46,620 nt of DNA. Source: an uncultured Rhodospirillales bacterium (GTDB lineage Bacteria; Pseudomonadota; Alphaproteobacteria; Azospirillales; Azospirillaceae). Positions 31,694 to 40,227 of the stretch are shown piece after piece. The notes under the pieces are model-generated. The model did not search any database, was not told the DNA's origin, and worked only from the letters and a program-made list of their open reading frames with translations. Location: NCBI GenBank assembly GCA_903856295.1, contig CAIOBP010000215.1, forward strand, positions 1-46,620, given 5' to 3'. The position numbers and the translations under genes are program-made. How positions within the stretch are numbered: position 1 is the first letter of the stretch; the number at the start of each line of letters is the position of its first letter.

Positions 31694-32542
31694 TCAGTTT
31701 CCCGGCGGCCGGAGATTGATCAGGGCTTCGAGTCCGACCCGCTTGCCGCCGCCGCCGCTGGAGGACTGGTCGGGTTCGCCCTCTTCGGCCGGCTTGTCGC
31801 CGGCTCCGGGCCGTGACGAGCCGTACAACGCCGCCCACAGCGCGGCGGCCTGGGCATCGCTCGGCGGCGCGGCGGGGACGCTGAGCGAGGGCCCGGCCGA
31901 CGGGGACGCGGCGCCGCCGGAGCGGCGCTGCCGTGGGCGTTTGGGCGTCTTGAGCTGGGCCTGCCGGCCGGATTCGAAGGAGGGCAGGGCCGGGGCCATG
32001 GCCGACGCCGCCGAGGCCGACCAAGCCTGGTCGCCACTCAGGGATTTCAGCTCGCCAAGGTTGAGCCGGCGGCGGAAGATCAGCCGGCAGCGGCGGGAAA
32101 ACGCCACATAGGGCATCCCGAGCACCACCAGCAGCCCGGCCAGGGCGAAGGGTTCGGGCATGGTCAGCTGTGGTTCGGCCAGCCAGCGCCCGGCATCGGC
32201 GGCGATCAGCAGGGTCAGCCCGAAGGCGACCACCAGATACAGGGCGGGAAAGCGGGGATGCTTGGCCAGACCAAGGCCGGCGGTGACCAGCGCCAGCACC
32301 GACACCGCGATTTTGGCGAGCGCGAGTAGGAAGGGAGTGGAGCCAAGGTCGGGATTGAAGAGATCGAGAGAGATCACCGGCCCGATCAGGCCGATAGCGC
32401 CGGCCACCACCAGCACCCCGATCACCAGCAGCAGAACCCCGGCGACCACGGCGTCGGGGTGGGAGGCCGCGGTCAGGAAATCCACGGACACCGTTCGCCG
32501 CGACTCTCCCCCGACGGCGGCGGACGGTTTGCTATCGGACAT
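31694..32542 (-). CDS. Four-helix membrane protein with cytoplasmic tail
   Basis: A 282-residue protein. Four hydrophobic helices lie at about 32-54, 68-93, 99-121 and 131-152. The remaining ~130 residues are hydrophilic, Ser/Pro/Gly-rich and basic near KTPKRPRQRRSGG, with a conserved-looking DAQAAALWAALYGSS patch and a C-terminal ALINLRPPGN. I do not recognise a family. It sits between the Mic60-like gene (14 bp away) and the ParA-TM gene (3 bp away). A scaffold or membrane adaptor for the two ATPases is plausible. Confidence 0.7.
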   Translation of the reverse strand: MSDSKPSAAVGGESRRTVSVDFLTAASHPDAVVAGVLLLVIGVLVVAGAIGLIGPVISLDLFNPDLGSTPFLLALAKIAVSVLALVTAGLGLAKHPRFPALYLVVAFGLTLLIAADAGRWLAEPQLTMPEPFALAGLLVVLGMPYVAFSRRCRLIFRRRLNLGELKSLSGDQAWSASAASAMAPALPSFESGRQAQLKTPKRPRQRRSGGAASPSAGPSLSVPAAPPSDAQAAALWAALYGSSRPGAGDKPAEEGEPDQSSSGGGGKRVGLEALINLRPPGN

Positions 32543-32556
32543 CGTCCGCGTCCCCT

Positions 32557-33765
32557 TTACTGATCCCGGCCGATCGTCGGGCTGGACAGGGCGCCCTGGC
32601 GCAGCGCCGCCATGGCGGCGTCGGCGTCGAGACGGCTGTGAGCGGCGGCGAGCCAGCGTCCGGCCAACTCGCCGGGATAGGCGTGCAGATCCTCGAACTG
32701 GCGCACCGCCACCGGCAGGTTGCCCAGCCCCATCGCGGCGCGGATGCCGCCGAGCGCGGCGCGGAAGCGCCGGGTCTCGGGCGTTTCGCTCAGCCCGAAG
32801 GCGGAACCGACCCAGCCGAAGAAGCGGCCGAACACGGTCTGATCGCGCGAGACTTCGACCAGTTGCGGCGCGAACTGGTCGCGGACATCGACGACCCCGC
32901 CGAGCCTGGGCGCGATCTCGTCGAAGCGCTCGCGCAGCGCGCCGAGGGTGGGGACGCCGGCCGCGGCGGTGTCGTCGAGCCGTCTGATGACCGCCGCCAG
33001 CTCCGCGTCGGCCGAGACGGCGGCGGCGATGCGATCGAGTTCGGTCTTGTAAGGATCGCCACGCTCGATCGCCGCCTGGAGTTGGTCGAGCGATGACGAG
33101 AAGCGGACCGCGCGCATGGCGGTGCCGAACTTCTGGTCGACGGTGACGGCAAGCTCGCTGACCCGGTTGTCGATCCCGACCAGCCGTTTCGCCATCTGCG
33201 CCTGATCGCGTTCGACCCCGTCGAGCTTGGTGATCAGCGCCCCGGGCACGGCGGCCTCGCGGCTCTCCGTCTTGCCGCCGGGCGCGAGGTAAACCACGAT
33301 CATGGTGAGGAACGCCCCCACCAGCATCAGGGTCACACCGGCCGCGATGGCCAGGGTCAGCCAGCGCATGCCCTTGCGGCTGCGCCACCATGAGCGCCGA
33401 GCGGCCACCGCTTCGGCGACGGCGGCCTCCTCGCAATACTGACCCTGATCCTGGTACTCCCCCTCACCCTCGGCCGCGTAATCACCCTCGGCATACTCGG
33501 GCAGAACCTCGGTCGCCTCCTCCGTCACCGGCGTGCCGGCGGCGTCGGAGATTTGCGCGATCATCGAGTGGGCGTTGAGGCTGCGGAACAGAACAGCGTA
33601 ATCCTCGTCCGACAGGAACATCAGACGAGAATCGCGGGTGGCGAACAGCTCCCACCGCTCGGCCAGCGACAGCGCCAGCAGAGAGTCCAGCATCGCCGCG
33701 CTTTCGTCGCGGCTGGCCATCCAACTGTCGGTGATCAGCCGGTCGAGGGTGTCGATCCAGGACAT
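32557..33765 (-). CDS. Membrane protein with mitofilin/Mic60-like C-terminal region
   Basis: A 402-residue protein. The N-terminal ~130 residues are cytoplasmic and acidic (EYAEGDYAAEGEGEYQDQ), followed by one membrane helix (about 134-160, LTLAIAAGVTLMLVGAFL). The remaining ~240 residues lie in the periplasm. Their core, SLDQLQAAIERGDPYKTELD then AAAGVPTLGALRERFDEIA, is the pattern of the alphaproteobacterial mitofilin/Mic60 family (COG4223), which shapes internal membranes and crista junctions. The start overlaps the stop of the MinD/ParA-like gene (TAATG). It is not the usual Mic60 gene, which lies by hemD/hemC; none of those genes is here. Confidence 0.7.
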   Translation of the reverse strand: MSWIDTLDRLITDSWMASRDESAAMLDSLLALSLAERWELFATRDSRLMFLSDEDYAVLFRSLNAHSMIAQISDAAGTPVTEEATEVLPEYAEGDYAAEGEGEYQDQGQYCEEAAVAEAVAARRSWWRSRKGMRWLTLAIAAGVTLMLVGAFLTMIVVYLAPGGKTESREAAVPGALITKLDGVERDQAQMAKRLVGIDNRVSELAVTVDQKFGTAMRAVRFSSSLDQLQAAIERGDPYKTELDRIAAAVSADAELAAVIRRLDDTAAAGVPTLGALRERFDEIAPRLGGVVDVRDQFAPQLVEVSRDQTVFGRFFGWVGSAFGLSETPETRRFRAALGGIRAAMGLGNLPVAVRQFEDLHAYPGELAGRWLAAAHSRLDADAAMAALRQGALSSPTIGRDQ

Positions 33766-34538
33766 TAGTTCGATACCGTGCCGTGGGTTACGGGGGCCAG
33801 TGCCAGGGTGAGCTGTTTCAGCCAGCTTGCGTAATCGCCGGTGGCCCGGCGGGCGGCGAGAATGCCGAGGCCGGTCATCTGGGCCACGGTTTTGGGATCG
33901 AGGGTGATGACTTGGGCCGGCGGCATCTTGAGCCGCTCGAAGTCGGTCCAGGCTTCGCTGACGCAGCTGGCCATCTCGACGATGTAAAGGCCGCGGTCGC
34001 GCAAGGACTCGATGCGCCGGAACTCGGGGGTGCCGGCGTAGGTGTCGAACGGCCCGGCCTTCTTGTTGAGCACCAGAATGCGGCGGCTGAACGGGAAGAT
34101 GCGCTCGACGGTCTCCAGAACCTCCAGCCCCGACGACACCGCCAGCGGCTCGGCGGTGATCGGAACGTAGACGTCCATGGACACCTCGGAATCCTCGAAC
34201 AGCGAGGCGAGGTTCGATTTCTCGGCCCAGGACAGGATCAGCCGGTCCATGTTGGCGCCGATATCGACGCCGGTGTCGCCCTCGACGATTTCCTCGGCGA
34301 GACGGTCCCAATAGCTGAAGGCCAGGGAAGGATTGGCGCGGATCTCGTCCATCGAGGCGCCGATCTTGAGCGAGAGAACCTTCTCTGGCCCCATGAACTC
34401 GCTGAGCTTTGCTTTGTCATCGGCATCGATCAGGCGCAACGGCCGTCCGGATGCCTCATAGATCGCGGCAAGAGCCATCATGAGGACAGATTTTCCGACG
34501 CCCCCCTTGCCGTTGGCGACCCAAACTGTATGTGGCAT
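33765..34538 (-). CDS. MinD/ParA-like P-loop ATPase
   Basis: A 257-residue ATPase with deviant Walker A NGKGGVGKSVLMMALAAIY and acidic LRLIDADDKAKLS in the A' position. The rest diverges from chromosomal ParA and MinD, with a loose likeness to TraL/StbB-type ATPases of plasmids. No amphipathic MinD C-terminal helix is obvious. First gene of the operon with the Mic60-like, four-helix and ParA-TM genes; the 442-bp upstream stretch must contain the promoter. Two distinct ParA-class ATPases in one operon is unusual. Confidence 0.8.
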   Translation of the reverse strand: MPHTVWVANGKGGVGKSVLMMALAAIYEASGRPLRLIDADDKAKLSEFMGPEKVLSLKIGASMDEIRANPSLAFSYWDRLAEEIVEGDTGVDIGANMDRLILSWAEKSNLASLFEDSEVSMDVYVPITAEPLAVSSGLEVLETVERIFPFSRRILVLNKKAGPFDTYAGTPEFRRIESLRDRGLYIVEMASCVSEAWTDFERLKMPPAQVITLDPKTVAQMTGLGILAARRATGDYASWLKQLTLALAPVTHGTVSN

Positions 34539-34980
34539 GGCGCTTCCTTCGCAACCCGTTGCAATTCAAGTTCGGGAGCGGCCGATCGCCGTCCCGTCAT
34601 CGGCTCCCGCAGTCAAGAGTCCCGGCGGTCAATGCGGATGGGCAGCAAGAGACATCCACATTTGAGTCCGTCATCGCCGGAACTCGACAGGCGTTGAACC
34701 CCTGTTACTTAAGACGTTCTCTGCACTATACGGTGCGGACATTCCATTCCGACCGACCGGCGAGAGCTCATCCGCCCTTGCCCCCGGACCATAACCCAGA
34801 ACCTTTGGTTCAAACAATTCCAAAAAAGTAATGTCGCGCCGGATGCCCGGGAAAGACCTTGCTAGACGATTAAAACATCGGTTTTTGGTGGCGGGTGTGT
34901 CCAAAAAACCTGCTTTCAGGGTCGTGAAAGCCGATTCTTCCACTGACTCGAGCGGGTGTGGACTGCCAGAAACCGTCGAC
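34539..34980. promoter_or_regulatory. Promoter region of ParA/Mic60-like operon
   Basis: 442 bp without a gene, between the stop of the GGDEF-EAL gene and the start of the operon (minus strand). It is less GC-rich around 34690-34890. A short palindrome GAACCTTTGGTTC (34799-34811) could be an operator. I see no sigma-54 promoter, SOS box or FNR site. Confidence 0.35.
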
Positions 34981-37161
34981 TCACGGCTTCCGGGGGGCGG
35001 GCTTTTGGCTGGCATCCGCGACACTGCGCAGCCCGGGCAGGCCCGACCAGGGCTCGTGATCGCAGCGGCGGAAGTGTTCGGCGAAAACCTCGGGGGGCAC
35101 CGGCTTGCAAAACAGGTAGCCCTGGGAATAGCGGCAATTGCGCTCCATCAGGATCAGGGCCTGTTCGGCGGTTTCCACCCCCTCGGCGACCACCGAGAAG
35201 CCGAGGCTGCAGGCGAGCCCGATGATGGTGTCGATGATCGCGGTGTCGGTGGCGTTGTTGGCGATGTCGCGGACGAAAGAGCGGTCGATCTTCAAGGTGT
35301 CGATGGGAAAGCGCTTGAGGTATGCCAGCGACGAATAACCGGTGCCGAAGTCGTCGATGGCCAGCCGGACGCCCAACCCCTTGAGTCGGCGCAGGGTTTC
35401 CACCGCCCGGCCCATGTCGACCATCATGGCGCCTTCGGTCAGTTCCAGTTCGAGACGGTCCGGGGGCATGCCGGTTTCGTCGAGAATCTGGCGGACCAAC
35501 CGGACCAAGCCGCTGTCGTGGAACTGGCGCGGCGACAGGTTGACCGCCATGACGTCGAGGTCGATGCCGTTGTGACGCCACAACTGGGCCTGCTGGCAGG
35601 CCTGACGCAGCGTCCACTCGCCGATATGGGAGATCTGGCCGGTGTCCTCGGCCACCGGGATGAAGTCGGTGGGCGGGATCTGGCCGATCGTCGGATGTGG
35701 CCAGCGGATCAGCGCCTCCGCCCCGGCGATGCGGCCGGTCTCGAAATCGAACTTGGGTTGGTAATGGAGGTGGAATTCCTGACGCAGGATGGCGTGCCGG
35801 ATGTCATGTTCGAGGTCGAGGCGCTGCACGGACTGCAAGCGCATCTCGGGCATGTAGAGGCTGAAGCGCTGGGGGGCCGAGCGCTTGGTGTGGTACATCG
35901 CGAGGTCGGCGCAGCGGATCAGGCCGTCGGCATTGTCGGCGTCGGTGGGGTAGAAGGCGATGCCGATGCTCGGCGAACAGTACAACTCGCGCTCGGGCAG
36001 TGGAAACGGATCGCTGAAAGCATAAAGCAGCTTTTCGGCCAGATAAGAGGCGGAAAAACGCTCGCCGATGTTGGGCACGATCATCACGAATTCATCGCCG
36101 CCGTAGCGGCCGATGGTGTCCGAGGCGCCGCAGGTGCTGCGCAACCGTCGCGCCACCTGCTTCAGCAATTCGTCGCCGGCGCGGTGTCCAAGCGAGTCGT
36201 TGACCTGCTTGAAGCGGTTGAGGTCGAGAAACGCCACGGCCACCCGCTCGTTGGCCGAGGCCGCCAGCCGGATCGCCTGTTCCAGCCGTTCGTGGAGCAT
36301 GCGCCGGTTGGGCAGGTTGGTCAGGCCATCGAAATTGGCCTGATAGCGGATGCGCTCCTCTTGCTGCTTGCGCTCGGTGATGTCGGAGCAGGCGAGAACG
36401 AAGAACTCGGTGTCGCCGGAGGGGGCGCGCACCGTGGTCACCGAAATCCAGGCGGAAAAGGGCACGTAGTCCGGGCGCACGCAGTTCAGTTCGCCCCGCC
36501 AGTGACCGGTGATGTCGGCGTCGGCGCAGATGCGCTCGATCAGTCCGCTCTCGTCGAATCCGGGCGTCGACAGAAGAGGCGGGCGGCCGAGTATGCTCTC
36601 CCGCTGGTGGCCGGTAATATTGAGATAGGCTTGGTTGGCTGCGCAAACCTTGAGATTGCGGTCAACCACCAGGATACCTTCGGAAACGCTTTCGAACACC
36701 GTGGCCAGTAGCCGGATTTTCTCTTCCGAGGCCATGCGCACGGTGATGTCGGTGACCATTCCTTCGTAATAGAGGATGTGGCCCTGGCGGCTGCGCACGC
36801 AGCGGGCGCTCTCCTCGATCCAGATGGTCGTGCGGTCGCGGCGGTAGACCTGGGCCTGGAAATCGGTGACCACGCCGTCGCGGGCCATGACGCGGGCGAA
36901 ATCGTCCCGCCGGGCCGGGTTGACATAGAGTTGGCCGGCAATGTCGGTGAACGAGGCGATCAACTGGCTCGGATCGTCGAAGCCATACATGCGGGCCAGC
37001 GCCGGATTGACCCGCAGATAGCGGCCGTCGACCGTGGTCTGATAGATGCCCTCCACGGCGTTTTCGAAGATGCTGCGGTAGTGCGCGTCCTCGCTCGCCC
37101 CCTCGCCGCCCTCCGGCCACGAAGCGGAACCCGGAAATCCGCAAGACGTGTCAGCCGCCAT
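34981..37161 (-). CDS. PAS-PAS-GGDEF-EAL c-di-GMP signalling protein
   Basis: A 726-residue cytoplasmic protein: two PAS sensor domains (about 25-140 and 150-275), GGDEF (about 285-450) and EAL (about 460-710). The cyclase motif GRYGGDEF is intact, but the inhibitory RxxD site five residues ahead is absent (the Arg is missing). The phosphodiesterase motifs are intact: AEALIRW, IDDFGTGYSSLAYL and LKIDRSFV. It could therefore make or break down c-di-GMP, with PAS input deciding. ATG at 37161 has AGGATAAC upstream. A PilZ receptor gene sits 128 bp upstream on the same strand. Confidence 0.95.
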   Translation of the reverse strand: MAADTSCGFPGSASWPEGGEGASEDAHYRSIFENAVEGIYQTTVDGRYLRVNPALARMYGFDDPSQLIASFTDIAGQLYVNPARRDDFARVMARDGVVTDFQAQVYRRDRTTIWIEESARCVRSRQGHILYYEGMVTDITVRMASEEKIRLLATVFESVSEGILVVDRNLKVCAANQAYLNITGHQRESILGRPPLLSTPGFDESGLIERICADADITGHWRGELNCVRPDYVPFSAWISVTTVRAPSGDTEFFVLACSDITERKQQEERIRYQANFDGLTNLPNRRMLHERLEQAIRLAASANERVAVAFLDLNRFKQVNDSLGHRAGDELLKQVARRLRSTCGASDTIGRYGGDEFVMIVPNIGERFSASYLAEKLLYAFSDPFPLPERELYCSPSIGIAFYPTDADNADGLIRCADLAMYHTKRSAPQRFSLYMPEMRLQSVQRLDLEHDIRHAILRQEFHLHYQPKFDFETGRIAGAEALIRWPHPTIGQIPPTDFIPVAEDTGQISHIGEWTLRQACQQAQLWRHNGIDLDVMAVNLSPRQFHDSGLVRLVRQILDETGMPPDRLELELTEGAMMVDMGRAVETLRRLKGLGVRLAIDDFGTGYSSLAYLKRFPIDTLKIDRSFVRDIANNATDTAIIDTIIGLACSLGFSVVAEGVETAEQALILMERNCRYSQGYLFCKPVPPEVFAEHFRRCDHEPWSGLPGLRSVADASQKPAPRKP

Positions 37162-37289
37162 GGTTCGAGTTATCCTGGATAAGAATAATCGTTAGACTTA
37201 AAAACACGAGAGGGGGGTGCTCCGACGCCTACAAGTCCAATTGAGCAAATTATCGGGTCTACGGCAACATCGATGATGATAAAAATCGG

Positions 37290-38090
37290 TCAGCCGGGCT
37301 CATGCCGGATGCCGGCCAGTTTCATCTCGTGCATCAGGGCCAGCACGACGGTCGAGATGTCGGGGAATTCCAGGGCCAGTTCGTGCCGCTTGGGAATCCG
37401 CCGCACCACTTTCGCCCAGGTCCGCCCGCCACCGGGGACGTCTTGCGAGGACAGCGTCGCCTTGACGAAGCTGCCGAGTTCCAGGGGTTCGGAAAAGCCT
37501 TCGAGCAGCACCCCTCGAGTCGACCAGTTGAGGGTTTTGTATTTGATGCCGCCGATTTCCATCGTCAGCGCCGGATCGACATAGCGGATCGCCCGTCGCC
37601 GCTCGACGCCCCCCGGCGCCTTGCTCACCGTGTCGTGCAATTCGGTCTTGCGCGCGGCTTCGGCCTTGGCGCGTTTGTCGATGCCTTCGCCGGTCGTCAG
37701 CTGGATCACCTGAAGTCGCCGGTCGACGCTGGTGCGAAAACTCTCGTCGGCTCCAAAGCGGATCGCCAAGGCGACGTTTTCCCTGACCTTGGTCAGGATA
37801 TCGTTCTTGGCATCCTCATCGCCACTGCGCAAGCGGTGGATAAGGCCGTTCAACAAATCCCCAACCAGATGTTCATAGGCATCGCACTGGATGATTTTGA
37901 TCGCCCGCAGAAACTCCTGACTCCTCTGGGTGGGAAACTCTTTCTGTTTGGTCAGCTCGGTTATTCTTTCCGCCTCATGAGCAAGGTTCTCAATGCGACC
38001 ATAATCCGCATCGTCCTTCATTTTGCGCATGACCTGCTCTGCTGATCGCAGCAGCGTGTCCTGAACCTTTTTCCGCTCATCCGGCGTCAT
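37290..38090 (-). CDS. PilZ-domain protein
   Basis: A 266-residue protein. The N-terminal ~160 residues form a helical, charged domain of unknown kind. The C-terminal ~100 residues are a PilZ domain with RRRAIRY (R-x-x-x-R) and NWSTRG (D/N-x-S-x-x-G), the c-di-GMP-binding signature. It may be an effector for the GGDEF-EAL protein coded downstream. A 124-bp gap separates it from lexA. Confidence 0.85.
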   Translation of the reverse strand: MTPDERKKVQDTLLRSAEQVMRKMKDDADYGRIENLAHEAERITELTKQKEFPTQRSQEFLRAIKIIQCDAYEHLVGDLLNGLIHRLRSGDEDAKNDILTKVRENVALAIRFGADESFRTSVDRRLQVIQLTTGEGIDKRAKAEAARKTELHDTVSKAPGGVERRRAIRYVDPALTMEIGGIKYKTLNWSTRGVLLEGFSEPLELGSFVKATLSSQDVPGGGRTWAKVVRRIPKRHELALEFPDISTVVLALMHEMKLAGIRHEPG

Positions 38091-38214
38091 CGCGGCATCC
38101 TGATCTGGGAGCCTGTCCAGTATTCTTTCCGGGCAGGCTTTGACTGAACGTCTTGTCCCAGAATAACGGCGGGAATTCCAGTGTTCCGATCGAGATGGCG
38201 TTCGATGCCGGGCT

Positions 38215-38949
38215 TCAGTATTGGCGGATCAAGCCGACCAGCCGTCCCTGGACCCTGACCCGGTCGGCGCCGAAGATACGGGTTTCGTAGGCCGGGTTGG
38301 CGGGTTCGAGGGCGATCGCCTGTCCCTTGCGGCGCAGGCGCTTGAGGGTCACTTCAAGGGCGTCGACCAGCGCGACGACGATCGAGCCGCTGTCGGCATG
38401 GTCGCAGCGGCGGATGATCACGGTGTCGCCATCGAGAATGCCGGCGTCGATCATCGAGTCGCCCGCCACTTCCAGGGCATAGTGCTCGCCGTTGGTCAAC
38501 AGCGCCGCCGGCACGTCGATGGTGGCGCTGTGATCGCGCAGGGCTTCGATCGGCATGCCGGCGGCGATCCGGCCATAGAGCGGCAGGGTCACGGCATCGA
38601 CGGTGTTCGCGACCTCGCGTCCGGGCAGGGCGCCGGAGAAGTTGCCCTTGATGACGTTCGGCTGGAATCTGTGTGGCGCGGGCGACTTGGCGTCCTGGAG
38701 AATTTCGGGATCGGTGTCCTCGACGATCGGAACGCCGTCGGGCATCCGGAGCACCTCGAGGGCCCGCGCCCGGTGGGCCAAGCGGCGGATGAAGCCGCGC
38801 TCTTCCAGACCGGTGATCAGGCGGTGAATGCCGGATTTCGACTTGAGGCCCAGGGCGTCCTTCATTTCGTCGAATGATGGCGACACTCCGCCTTGTTTCA
38901 GGCGGTCATTGATGAAGATCAGCAATTCCTGCTGCTTGCGAGTCAACAT
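38215..38949 (-). CDS. lexA: SOS regulator LexA
   Basis: A 244-residue repressor. N-terminal winged HTH ([34 protein letters not shown]), Ala-Gly cleavage site in [11 protein letters not shown], catalytic Ser in [10 protein letters not shown] and Lys in [10 protein letters not shown]. RecA filaments trigger its self-cleavage after DNA damage. An SOS box lies about 70 bp upstream of the ATG, so the gene is self-regulated. Confidence 0.96.
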   Translation of the reverse strand: MLTRKQQELLIFINDRLKQGGVSPSFDEMKDALGLKSKSGIHRLITGLEERGFIRRLAHRARALEVLRMPDGVPIVEDTDPEILQDAKSPAPHRFQPNVIKGNFSGALPGREVANTVDAVTLPLYGRIAAGMPIEALRDHSATIDVPAALLTNGEHYALEVAGDSMIDAGILDGDTVIIRRCDHADSGSIVVALVDALEVTLKRLRRKGQAIALEPANPAYETRIFGADRVRVQGRLVGLIRQY

Positions 38950-39017
38950 CGGCGTCCCTCCGCATGAAGGTGCCCCGGTCGGGGCATCGATCCGAACAAA
39001 AGCAAAACGGATGCTCT

Positions 39018-39032
39018 GTTCTAGTTTGGTTC
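39018..39032 (-). promoter_or_regulatory. LexA box (SOS operator) of lexA
   Basis: Minus strand GAACCAAACTAGAAC fits the alphaproteobacterial SOS box GAAC-N7-GAAC exactly. It lies 69 bp upstream of the lexA start. Confidence 0.9.
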
Positions 39033-39193
39033 GCGTCGCTCGTCAAGCCCTCCCGCGCGGCGTTTTAAAATTTGCCGAGCCCGGACGGATGAAAAGCTGA
39101 GCCCAGGCGGATGAAAAACCACAGTTTATAGGTTACTTTTCTGGAATAAGGGGGTACACTGTGTTCCTATGAAATCTACCTGTGGAGAATCCC

Positions 39194-39403
39194 ATGTCGA
39201 TTGCCCCTTCAGCCGGTGCGAGTTCCTTTACCCCTCCGGTCGCGCAGAGTCAGGCGCTTCGGTCCAAGCCGTCGGGGGTCGATTCCGACCATGACGGCGA
39301 TACCGACGCCACGGAGTCGCGTTCCGAGAAAGCCAAGGAATCGCAAAAGCTTAGCCCGCCGGTTGACGGAAACCGGGGGCGCAATCTCGACGTGGCCGCC
39401 TGA
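39194..39403 (+). CDS. Small acidic protein, 69 aa
   Basis: A 69-residue protein, GGAGA before the ATG, with a GC hairpin plus T-run shortly after the stop. The middle segment DSDHDGDTDATES is Asp-rich and looks like a calcium-binding loop (EF-hand or dockerin type), followed by a charged, disordered C-terminus. No signal peptide. Function unknown; the good ribosome site and terminator support a real gene. Confidence 0.6.
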   Translation: MSIAPSAGASSFTPPVAQSQALRSKPSGVDSDHDGDTDATESRSEKAKESQKLSPPVDGNRGRNLDVAA

Positions 39404-39431
39404 TCCCGGCGCTCTTCGTCAGCGATAAAAG

Positions 39432-39465
39432 AAGGGGCATCGGCTTGGGCCGGTGCCCCTTTTTG
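39432..39465. terminator. Bidirectional terminator
   Basis: AAGGGGCATCGG ... CCGGTGCCCCTTTTT forms a strong stem with one G-T pair. It has T-runs on one side and A-rich sequence on the other. It serves the small acidic gene and cobK (minus), which ends at 39466. Confidence 0.88.
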
Positions 39466-40227
39466 TTAGTGCGGGGGTTCTGAAGACGTCAACCGGGTGG
39501 AAATCCAGCTCAGGGCGGCGTCGAGGCTGTCGGCGCGATCGCCGGCTTCGGGGGGCGGGCGGACGATCATCACCACCGGCAGCCCGAGCCGGCGCGCGGC
39601 GGCGATCTTGGCATAAGTGGCGTCGCCACCGCTGTTTTTGCTCACCACCACATCGACTCGGGCGTTTTCGAGCAGCGTCCGCTCATCGGCAAGGCTGAAC
39701 GGCCCGCGGGCCAGAATGATCTCGAACCCGGCAAGATCGGGCGGGTCGACCATGCGCGCGATCAGCCGGAGCCCTTTCAGCGCGGCGAAAGGCGCCAGTT
39801 CCTGCCGTCCGATCGCCAGAAAGGCCGTGGTGCCGAGCCCGGGCAGGGCGGCAGCGGCGGCGGTCACGTCGGGAACCTCGAGCCAGCGGTCGCCGGCCTC
39901 GCGGCTCCAGGCCGGGCGCAGCATTTGCAGGCGCGGCACACCGGTTTCGCGGCAGGCTTGGGCGGCGTTGCGCGAGATGGTGGCGGCGAAGGGGTGGGTG
40001 GCGTCGACCACCAGTCCGATGCCGCGCTCCCTGAGATAGGCGGCAAGGCCGGGCGCGCCGCCGAAGCCGCCGACCCGGACCTCTCCGGGCGGCAGGCGGT
40101 GCGCCACCGTGCGGCCGGCGAGCGACGTGATGACCGTGAGGCGGCGATCGCCCGCCAGCGCTTCGGCCAGAGCCAGGGATTCGGTGGTGCCGCCGAGCAG
40201 CAGCAGGCGGATTTCAGGGGCTGTCAT
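39466..40227 (-). CDS. cobK: Precorrin-6A reductase
   Basis: A 253-residue CobK/CbiJ protein that reduces precorrin-6A (or the cobalt form) with NADPH in corrin ring synthesis. Typical N-terminal LLLLGGTTESLALAEAL and the conserved VDATHPFAATISRNA segment; the DVVVSKNSGG motif is near residue 200. Starts inside the end of cbiD (14-bp overlap), so coupled translation is likely. No cobalamin riboswitch is visible upstream of the pair. Confidence 0.92.
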   Translation of the reverse strand: MTAPEIRLLLLGGTTESLALAEALAGDRRLTVITSLAGRTVAHRLPPGEVRVGGFGGAPGLAAYLRERGIGLVVDATHPFAATISRNAAQACRETGVPRLQMLRPAWSREAGDRWLEVPDVTAAAAALPGLGTTAFLAIGRQELAPFAALKGLRLIARMVDPPDLAGFEIILARGPFSLADERTLLENARVDVVVSKNSGGDATYAKIAAARRLGLPVVMIVRPPPEAGDRADSLDAALSWISTRLTSSEPPH

